A stretch of DNA of 64,000 nt. It comes from Nigrospora sphaerica (Eukaryota > Ascomycota > Sordariomycetes > Amphisphaeriales > Apiosporaceae). The position numbers and the translations under genes are program-made. Under the pieces are notes generated by a model. That model saw only the letters and a program-made list of their open reading frames with translations. It searched no databases and was not told the origin of the DNA. Shown here piece after piece: positions 1-8,800 of the stretch (positions within the stretch are counted from its first letter, which is position 1; the number at the start of each line of letters is the position of its first letter). The DNA lies in the NCBI GenBank assembly GCA_018287875.1, contig JAGVVL010000001.1, forward strand, positions 310,001-374,000, read 5' to 3'.

Positions 1-1414
1 ACGTCATAAGTATAAGAATCCACCCATCGGCGTATGTAGGACAAGGCGAAGCTCCCGATAGGGCGCCTAGCAAAGATTCTGGTTGATATAATGAAGAGGA
101 TGAATTACAATGCACAAGACCCCGCTCATAATCATGTTAGGAGGATACGGCCTTTTTGGTCTGTCGAACGTACGGTACTCTTTTTAAAAATGTCCTAACT
201 CCCCCAAGGTACTCATGCTTCCTTGTCAAGATCTAGAAGGGCGACGGTTTTATAATCTGAAAAATTCTTAAACCCACTTATACCGTACATGCCTACCGAT
301 TTACATACTCCGTGGCCATCCAATGATCGTAGGGCGAGTATCTGGACTCGGGACCGGATAGAGAAGTAGGAATATATTGTGCTTTGGACAGTTACCTACT
401 ACAAAATTTGGATCAGAAGGGGGCATCTGAGCGGCAATCGTTTTATGCTTTCTAACTTTGCCGGAAACAAGTACTCGGCTTCCTTGGCATGGTCAATATG
501 TTCTTGTTCACTTAGTTCCCTGGTACGGACACGCCCATCGCCACGCTCCGAACACACTTACCCAGATCTATGCTTATGAGGGTAAAAAGACAAGATGGGA
601 CGTGTTGTCGGCAAGAATCATGAGTGAAAAGATACTGTCGTGGCGACTATATGCCCTGCTAAACATAAGATAGGCAGACATTTCACACGAAACTTTTGTA
701 GTTTCTGGTCTTTGAACATGGGACGGTCTGACATCCTGTCGTTTTGGCGCAGCTCACCCCGACATCTTTGACTCCAACCCCCCGAGCTGAGGCTCGTCAC
801 ACCGCGCATCCGCGATGATGAGCGCGGACGCAAAGGAACCGCGCCATCTCATCTCGTCTCAGAAACTGGCGCTTCCGCAGTTCAGTCCCAACCCGCGAAC
901 CTCGAAAATGATGATGAGGACGGCTTGGATCATGAAATCCAGACCAGCGCAATCAGATTCACGAAACAAGCACACACCGCTCTTTGGGGGTTTCGCTTAA
1001 TATACCAAAGGTTGCACTAATGAGTGACGCGAGACAATACCCCTTCTGATATCTAGGTAAGTCACATCAGCAGTGTTCACACGTATTTTTGAGGTCAGTA
1101 GTTAAGCTGGTCACCGAGGAACTAGTCACCGGGGAACTAGTCACAGAGGAACTAGTCACAGAGGTAGTTGCTGGGACTGCCTGAACATCATGGATTGCCA
1201 ATATCGCGTCTTGCGAACAGTCAAGTTTCAACATTGCGACTGCTGTGTAAGTAGCTGTAACTTATGTGATGAAGGGACTGTGTCTGGTGAGTGGCTTGTG
1301 CTCCAGTAGCAGGTACCCTCATCTGCATAAAACTAGCTCTAGCCACCTTTGTTCCAGACCTCCTGTTCTACGGGAAGATAATGGGAATTGAGAGTTACAC
1401 TGCGCAGCTAGCAT
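1..1414. other. Region without a recognised gene, upstream of LINE insertion
   Basis: Only short, unrecognisable open frames occur here, many without an ATG. Composition is less GC-rich than the genes further on. The one structured element is a 15-bp tandem repeat at 1110-1164, listed separately. The last bases form the left target-site duplication of the LINE insertion. Confidence 0.6.
1110..1164. repeat. 15-bp tandem repeat, about 3.7 copies
   Basis: The unit gtcaccgaggaacta is repeated head to tail at 1110-1124, 1125-1139 and 1140-1154, with a partial copy to 1164. Copies differ by one or two bases (ccgagg, ccgggg, cagagg). It lies outside any gene I can support. Confidence 0.8.
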
Positions 1415-1428
1415 TATGCTCTCATATC
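1415..1428. repeat. Left target-site duplication of LINE insertion
   Basis: The 14-mer tatgctctcatatc occurs here and again, identical, at 3058-3071. The two copies bracket a segment that begins inside a reverse-transcriptase frame and ends in an (AAT)n tail, the expected layout of a target-primed retrotransposition. Confidence 0.92.
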
Positions 1429-2871
1429 TTCGACTCGGTCGACCATGGAAGGCTCCTCGCTAACCTGCGAGCGCTGAGGGTCCCTATATGGACTATCAGC
1501 TGGATCCGAAGCTTCCTATCTAACCGGTCGACTACGCTATTCTTCGATGGCCAGGAATCGGACGAGATCCCAGTCCCGGCAGGCGTCCCACAGGGCTCAC
1601 CCTTATCGCCTATCCTCTTCTGCCTCTATACAGCCGGTCTCTATAAGGCTCTCCGCGCTGTACCAGGGATAGCTACTATAGCCTTCGCAGACGACACGAA
1701 CCTCGTGGGCTTCGGCTTAAACCCCGAGCAGACCTGCGAGCGGCTGGAAGCCGCTCACAGGATCTGTAAAGAATGGGCAGCCAGCCACAGCATGACCTTC
1801 GCAGTCCAGAAATATCACCTAGTCCACTTCTCTCGAAGACGGAAAGGTCCGGATACGAAGATAGCCTTAGAAGGTCACGAAATCGAACCAGAAGACTCCT
1901 GCGGCGTCCTTGGCATCCAGGTGGATAGACGTCTCCGCTGGGACGTCCATATCCAGTCGATATCGAAGAAGATGGCGACGCAGGCCTATGCCCTAGACCG
2001 GATAGCCGGCTCGACATGGGGCGCGTCCCTCCAGCGAGCCCGCCAAGTCTACACAGCCGTCGTACGGTCTGCTATAGGCTACGGAGCCTCAGAATGGCAC
2101 CATCACATTCCGAAAAGCAGGGCTAAGACACTAAGTGACATTCAGATTGAGTGCCTCCGGAAGGTCACGGGGGCCTTCAAGGCGACAGCAGCCACGATAT
2201 TAGAAACAGAAGCCTACGTATCGCCCTTAGACGTATGGCTTAATAAAAGAGTGGCGGCTTCGGAAGAGAGGCTCCAACAGCTACGCATCGCCTCGCTTAT
2301 CCAAGTAAGATACGACAACGCAGCCAGATGGATTCTAACAAGACCGACTCGCCGGCGCAGACCGAAAGGCCCCGACGCTCCCGATCGCAAGAGGTGGCTA
2401 AACGAATGGCTAGCTGGAGACTCAGCATATAAGGCTGAGGAGAGAGACTGGCTCCAGAGATGGCAACAAACGCAGAAAAACCGAACAGCGCGAGCCCCGG
2501 CAGCAACCAAGATGCCGCCAGATAAGCACGTCCTTAAGCTCCATAAAGGACTTCACAAGGCAGAGAGCTCGATCCTCGTCCAAGCGAGGACCGGCAAGAT
2601 TGGGCTGCGAGACTTCCTTTTTAAGCGCAGGGTTCCAGGCTTCGACAGCCCATGGTGTGACTGCGGTCAGGGTAGGGAGACCGTCCGGTATATCCTCGTT
2701 TTCTGCCCACGGGAAAGAGAAAGACGAGAGCATCTCGTCCAAGCTCTAGGAGGACCGGTAGACACGGATAGGATGCTCGACACCCCCGGAAAAGCAGGAA
2801 TAATCGCGAGATGGCTACTCCGCTCGGGCAGGCTGGACATGTTCCAGCTGGCGAATCAACTCATCAGCTAG
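1429..2871 (+). pseudogene. LINE ORF2 fragment: reverse transcriptase and C-terminal zinc-knuckle region
   Basis: Visible RT motifs in order are FDSVDH, PAGVPQGSPLSPILF, the catalytic FADD box (FADDTNLVGF, near 1684-1713), and GVLGIQVDRRLRWDVH. A C-terminal Cys-rich motif, CDCGQGRETVRYILVFCP, matches the end of Tad/I-type ORF2 proteins except that the usual His is Tyr. No RNase H domain with acidic residues is visible between them. The endonuclease and first RT motifs are missing, so the fragment cannot encode a working ORF2. The frame stays open upstream to 1291, but those codons are target DNA read through by chance and should not be annotated as part of the protein. Confidence 0.88.
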
Positions 2872-3057
2872 GAAGCGGGCGCGCTGAGCCCGATCTCGGT
2901 ATGGCAGGTCAAAGTGTAGATAGAAGCGGTGCGACGCAGCGGAACCTAGGTTTTTCACCCGGCCGGACGTCAGCCCGGAACGGTTTTCCTAGGCTAAGAT
3001 GCGCAGGGGGTCCTCATGGCCTAAATAGGTCGCTAGGTGTAAGAACAATAATAATAA
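1429..3057 (+). mobile_element. 5'-truncated Tad-type non-LTR retrotransposon (LINE)
   Basis: The element starts abruptly inside the reverse transcriptase at the motif FDSVDH, runs through the rest of RT and a C-terminal Cys-rich motif, has a 3' UTR of about 175 bp after the stop at 2871, and ends in an AAT-repeat tail at about 3045-3057. A perfect 14-bp duplication flanks both ends. 5' truncation is typical of LINEs that fail to complete reverse transcription. The reading frame has no stops or obvious C-to-T damage, so the copy looks recent and was not heavily mutated by repeat-induced point mutation. Family assignment (Tad1/I-like) rests on the RT and terminal motif; a close LINE clade is possible. 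Confidence 0.9.
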
Positions 3058-3071
3058 TATGCTCTCATATC
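3058..3071. repeat. Right target-site duplication of LINE insertion
   Basis: Second perfect copy of tatgctctcatatc, directly after the AAT-repeat tail. The exact boundary with the tail is ambiguous by one or two bases because both contain TAT/AAT. Confidence 0.92.
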
Positions 3072-3126
3072 CTAGAGAAATCTTGTCGACAATGTGATAT
3101 AGCATATTATAACGTCCATGCTTAAC

Positions 3127-3245
3127 ACATACGACCATAGCTTCCAGAAAACTCGGGATCCCGTCCGCTCTCCCATAGATAAGCTGGAAAGCGCCGAATT
3201 AGTACTAGGGTCGGTGACGACCTGGGAATCCTCGGTGTTGTATGT
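3127..3245 (+). rRNA. 5S ribosomal RNA gene (dispersed copy)
   Basis: A 119-nt segment has 5S layout. Helix I pairs ACATACGAC (3127-3135) with GTTGTATGT (3237-3245). Helix II pairs GCTTCCAG (3140-3147) with CTGGAAAGC (3184-3192), including a bulged A. The helix III loop carries TCCCGTCCGCTC, and TTAGTACTAGGGTCGGTGA and GACCTGGGAATCC match the conserved 3' half and internal promoter. It resembles Neurospora-type 5S genes, which are scattered singly in filamentous ascomycetes rather than arranged in tandem. Pairing in helices I and II is intact, which argues for a functional variant rather than a decayed copy. It starts 55 bp after the LINE duplication. Confidence 0.9.
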
Positions 3246-3250
3246 TTTTT
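3245..3250 (+). terminator. RNA polymerase III T-run terminator of the 5S gene
   Basis: Six consecutive T residues follow the 3' strand of 5S helix I immediately, the expected Pol III stop signal. Confidence 0.85.
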
Positions 3251-5882
3251 GCTCATGTTTTTGCCGATTTCTTTTCGGCGCGTGGAGGCGACAATGTTGA
3301 TGATGAGATGGGCGGTGATGGTGAATGAAGAGATCAGCTGCGACGGTTGAGGTAGGAGCTGGCCAGCTCCCTCGCTGTAGTTGGCGGGGCATGTGCGGTA
3401 CCCCCCGCCAACCAATCCAACCCACCTCCAACTATCTGCTCTTCAGCAGGTCCTTCTATCCATATCAGAGCTTCATCTTATTTTTATGCCCATCGGCAAC
3501 GCCTACAATTCTCCCATTGACTGCGAGGTGCGCCGACGTCACGGTGCCATGGCCCAATTACGATTTTCTTGCCCGGTATACGACGCACCGGAAGGATAAG
3601 CTGCTCCACGCAACGCGCCGGCCTGCGGCGGGGCAGACGGACTGAGTTCGCTACGCGCTCCGCAGGATCGACGAGTGTGGCTGTGGACAGGCTAATGCCT
3701 ATTCACCGGGCGTTTCTTGATTGGTTGTGTGTCCGCAGCTCCAGTATTCATCCGCAAGATCCGAAGGGGAGCCGGCAAGCATTGGATGTCCCACTGCGGC
3801 TACTGCAATTGTGGTGCTGCTGCCAACGGCGCGTCGCGTGGCGGCCGCCTAGTCCAGCCGCCGCCCCTTCACCGTTGGCCTTCGTCCCGCTCCACGGGAG
3901 ATCGGGCGAGATCTTGTGCTGGCGGGCAAACAGACGGTCCATCAGTTTGGCCCAGACGGCCCTCGGGCGGAATTTAGATATACCCACTTCAGCAGTGTTG
4001 GTACTTGGCGGACCTGCCCTCGGTTCGCCGCGGAAGCGCTGCCTGTACCTTCCCTATTCGCCTCTCGGCCTTGTATGCACACGCGAAATGCAACCCGATC
4101 CATCCTGGAGGACGGATCCATTATACTCTGTCCATGACGTCGCTGCAGTCGTCTGCAGGAAAATTCGGTTATGGACTTCGAGAGAAGGGCTCCTCGGCAT
4201 GCGTCGTCCAGTCTGGGTGGCACCTTGTGATGTGATACCCACGATGGACAGTGGATGCTCTGGGGAGCCTCGACAGCAACGTGCTGTAAACAGTCACACG
4301 GCGGACCGCGGATGCCCAATCACACAAGTCATGGTTGGCATCATTGTTACCCAGCGGCGGCAGATCGGCAATGCACCAAGAAAGCTATTACTGACACGGG
4401 CTGCCCGGTCACATCACATGCCGCCCAGCCGCGCAGCGGATGCGTGCTTGCTTGCGCCTGCAGAATCGTCCCGGTAAGGCAAAACCAGATGACCACGGCA
4501 ATACTGGCCCGAACCGCCAGACGGGCCAACCTGTACCCTACCGACGGCCGTGCAGGCCTGGGCCTGGAGTGGCGTGAGTCTGGCTGGCCACCACAGCGGC
4601 CGCGAGCAGGAACGACACACGAGGGGCCCTTTCCCAGGCCGCATCGTTTGCTCAGATAGGTCCCATGGGCAACGGGACCTGGATACGTACACGCTCCGTA
4701 CAGAGCAGAGCTCTTGAGCGTGCCCTCATGTTATGGACACACCGCTGGCCTGCTTACCTGCCCAACTGCCGAGCGAGGGGAGGTCGCCGCTCCCGTTCTT
4801 CGAGCCACCCTGCAATCCGTCCCGGCCCGCAAACAAACTTTGCTTCTTTTTCGTGTTTTTTTTTAGCCAAGGGCCAGCCTAAAAGCATCCGGCCGGATTC
4901 TCTGATGGGCCTTTGACGTGCCTGTCGCGCTCCGCCAAGCATCGTCGTCCCTCTGTAGGACGCCGCACCCGCGACTGGGGCTGAGAAGCTGCCCATAGCC
5001 CCCGTGCACTGCCGTCTGCACAGCAACGGCCGCAAATCCCACGCGTCTCTTGCCCAACGCCAAGACGGTTTCGGGTTACCCAGGCGCGATGTGTCCACGA
5101 AATTGCGTGGGCTAACGGCTCAAGCGAGTCAGCTGTCCAGTCTGGGGAGAGAGTTTCCCGAGCCCTCCTTCGGTTATCCGACGGCTCTTCAGCTAGATCG
5201 CAACCCGGAACTCCTCCAGGAAGTCCGCCAGTATTTCTCTCCAGCCGTTCAAGAGCAGCACGACGCCCGATTGGCCGGCAGCGGGTGAATCAGCGGGCTG
5301 GTTACGTCGCATGAGCTCAGGAAGCCTGACTCTACCGAACTCTAAAGAAGACGGAGCGATGGTGGACCAGACGCGGAGCCAATCCCTCACAATGACTGCC
5401 ACTATTCCCTTACCTCACCCGCTGGCGCCTGTATCCGGTCTCTCGCCCATGAGGGGCTGGAGGGGAAGATCAATGGCAAGAGGGAGGCCTCCTTACATCC
5501 GCGGCGGTGCTTGTGTGGTGACGTTGTTCATGACAGAAGGCGGAGGGGAACTGAGGCGGCTAGTCAGGCGCCCTGGGCAAGCGACGCGGCGCGGCTGGTC
5601 GAGGACCCGAAGACGGAAGCATGGCCGGGGATGGACGAGGCAAAGCAAACAGGTATATCAGGTCGATCTGCCCGGCCTGGAAAGGGAAGTTGGGAAGAGA
5701 AGGACCAAGTCAGTTGCGGCAGGATTCCCACGACGGCAACCCTCCACTTCAAGACAAGCGACGACTGATTCTGTGTATCATTCGCTTCTTTAATACTACG
5801 AATTCTGTGTATTCGGCCATCTTTGACACCCATTTACCAAACTCCCCCCGTTCACACCCTCTCCGACCTCACACCCGCGACC
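3251..5882. other. Gene-free stretch of 2.6 kb
   Basis: Several overlapping open frames exist in this GC-rich DNA, the longest about 300 codons at 3569-4477. None has a recognisable domain, and frames on both strands are equally open, so I do not call a gene. The last part is presumably the promoter and 5' leader of the cell-wall protein gene at 5883. Confidence 0.5.
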
Positions 5883-8800
5883 ATGCCGAACCTGGCCATG
5901 CTCACCGCGCTGGCGAGCGGCGGCGTCAACGCGCTGACGGTGCGGCAGGCGCCAGCGGTGGCGGGCGGCGGGTGCCAGCTCACCATGACGACGGGCGGGG
6001 CGGCGAGCTACCCGGTGGGCCAGCACGGCAGCGGGCAGACGCGGGCGGGTAGCGGCGAGACGCCGACGAGCTTCACGCTCAGCGGCGGCGCGCTCACGGA
6101 TGCGCAGGGCCGCGGCTGCTGGTGGACGCCGCCCTCGACGGTGCTGCAGTGCGACACGAACCAGACGCCCGACACCGGCTTCGGCGTCGGCTGCGACGGC
6201 ACCGTCTCCTACGCCGGTTCCTCCACGTTTTACAGCTGCCCCACCGGCGAAGGTGACATCGTCAACATCTACCGCCAGCCCGAGCCCGGCCAGAACAGCT
6301 GCCAGGAAATCTCGCTCCACGCCAGCGGTTGCGCCCCAGCCTCGTGCGGCAGCGGCGGCGGCCAAGGCGGCAGCGGCGGCGGCACGTCACCAGGCGGTGG
6401 CCAGGGTGGCGGTACTTCACCTGGCAGCGGCGAAGGGGGTGGCACCTCACCTGGTGGCGGCACCTCACCTGGTGGCGGCACCTCGCCTGGTGGCGGCGAA
6501 GGGGGTGGCACATCGCCTGGTGGCGGCACTTCGCCCGGCGGCGGCACATCCCCTGGCGGCGGTGGAGGCGGCACTTCTCCCGGCGGAGGAACCTCCCCTG
6601 GCGGTGGCGGCACTTATCCTGGTGGCGGCACTTCTCCCGGCGGTGGCACTTCCCCCGGCGGCGGCACCTCGCCTGGTGGCGGCGAAGGGGGTGGCACATC
6701 GCCTGGTGGCGGCACTTCGCCCGGCGGCGGCACATCCCCTGGTGGCGGTGGAGGCGGCACTTCTCCAGGCGGAGGAACCTCCCCTGGCGGTGGCGGCACT
6801 TCCCCTGGTGGTGGCACTTCCCCCGGCGGCGGCACCTCGCCTGGTGGCGGCACTTCGCCCGGCGGAGGAACCTCCCCTGGCGGTGGCGGCACTTCCCCTG
6901 GTGGTGGCACTTCCCCCGGCGGCGGTACCTCACCTGGCGGCGGCGAAGGGGGTGGCACATCGCCTGGAGGCGGCACATCCCCTGGCGGCGGTGAAGGCGG
7001 CACTTCTCCCGGCGGAGGAACCTCCCCCGGCGGTGGCGGCACTTACCCTGGTGGCGGCACTTCTCCCGGAGGTGGTGGGGGCGGTACTTCACCCGGTGGA
7101 GGCGAGGGCGGCACAACTCCTGGCGGTGGAACGTCGCCTGGAGGAGGAGAGGGTGGCACACCGCCGGGCGGTGGTGAAGGCGGTACCCCACCCGGCGGTG
7201 GTGAGGGCGGCGGCAGCCCTTACCCCACTGGCCCAGGCGGACCATCCGGCACCGCGCCTGGTGGAGGCACTTTGACGAAAACGGCCACCCTCACAGCTAC
7301 AGCGACTGCACCTGGAGGCGGAGGCGAAGGTCCCGGCGCATCGGCCTCAGCCACGGCCCCCGAAGGTGGTGAAGGCCCCTCCGCGACGGCCCCGTCGGGT
7401 TCTGCTTCTGCGCCCGGCGGCGGTGGCAGCCCTGGCTACTCCATCACAACGATGCCGCCCGGCGGTACTGGCACTGGCCCCTCTCCGCCTGGCGAAACTG
7501 GTGGTGGTGGGTCACCCGGTGGTGGCGGCGAGACTCCTGGTGGTGGCACTACTCCAGGTGGCGGCGGCGAGACCCCTGGTGGCGGCACGACCCCTGGTGG
7601 CGGCACGACTCCTGGTGGCGGCATGACTCCCGGTGGCGGTGGCGGCACGACTCCCGGTGGCGGCAGCGGCACGACCCCTGGTGGCGGCGGCGAGACCCCT
7701 GGTGGCGGCACGACTCCCGGTGGCGGCAGCGGCGAGACCCCGGGTGGCGGCAGCGGAGGAACCCCGGGTGGCGGCAGCGGAGGAACCCCGGGTGGCGGTA
7801 CTACCCCTGGCGGTGGTTCTGGAGAAGACTGTTCAGGTGCCTCAACTGTATACGTGACCATTCCTGGCTGCGCCCCGGGAAGCGGTGGAGCTGTGCCAAC
7901 CGGAGGAACACCTGGAGAGGGCGGTTCGGGCGGCACACCCACTGAGGGCGCAGGTGGTAGCTCACCCACTGGCGGTGCAGGCGGCGGATATCCTGGTGGC
8001 GGGAGCCCTGGCGGCGGAACCACTCCTGGCGGTGAGTCTCCAGGTGGCGGAACTACGCCTGGTGGTGGTGGTCAGGGTGGCGGCACTTCACCTGGCGGCG
8101 GCGAAGGGGGTGGTACATCTCCCGGCGGCGGCACTTCGCCCGGCGGCGGCACTTCGCCCGGCGGTGGAACTACTCCTGGAGGAGAATCACCTGGTGGAGG
8201 CACGACCCCTGGTGGTGGAACTACTCCTGGAGGAGAATCACCTGGTGGAGGCACTACTCCCGGAGGTGGATCCCCTGGCGGAGGTACGACCCCTGGCGGA
8301 GGCGAAACTCCCGGTGGCACGACTCCGGGTGAGGGAGGAGCTGGTGGCGCTTCCTCGACATGCCCTCCCGGCGAGCAGCCCACAGGCTACCCCGCTGGAG
8401 GATCTCCCGGCGGCACAACGCCCGGTGGCGGCGGTGAAACACCAGGAGGCACGAGCCCTGGTGGTGAATCCCCTGGCGGTGCGACTCCTGGTGGTGAGTC
8501 TCCCGGCGGTACTACACCTGGTGGGACTTCTCCTGGTGGCCAAAGCCCTGGCGGTACGACCCCTGGCGGCGAGTCGCCTGGCGGAACGACCCCTGGCGGC
8601 GGCGGCGGCACAACTCCCGGTGGTGAATCTCCCGGCGGCACGACACCCGGCGGCGGTGGCGGCACAACTCCCGGTGGTGAATCTCCCGGCGGCACGTCCC
8701 CTGGCGGTGGTGCTCCTGGCGGCACAACCCCCGGTGGAGGCTCGACTCCTGGTGGAAGCACGCCTGGTAGCGGATACCCTGTCGGTCCTGGTGGTTCGCC

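Noticed and set aside
1291..1428. N-terminal extension of the LINE reverse-transcriptase frame
   Set aside because: It lies outside the target-site duplication boundary and is target DNA read in frame by chance.
3569..4477. 302-codon plus-strand ORF
   Set aside because: No recognisable domain; composition and overlapping frames look like non-coding GC-rich DNA.
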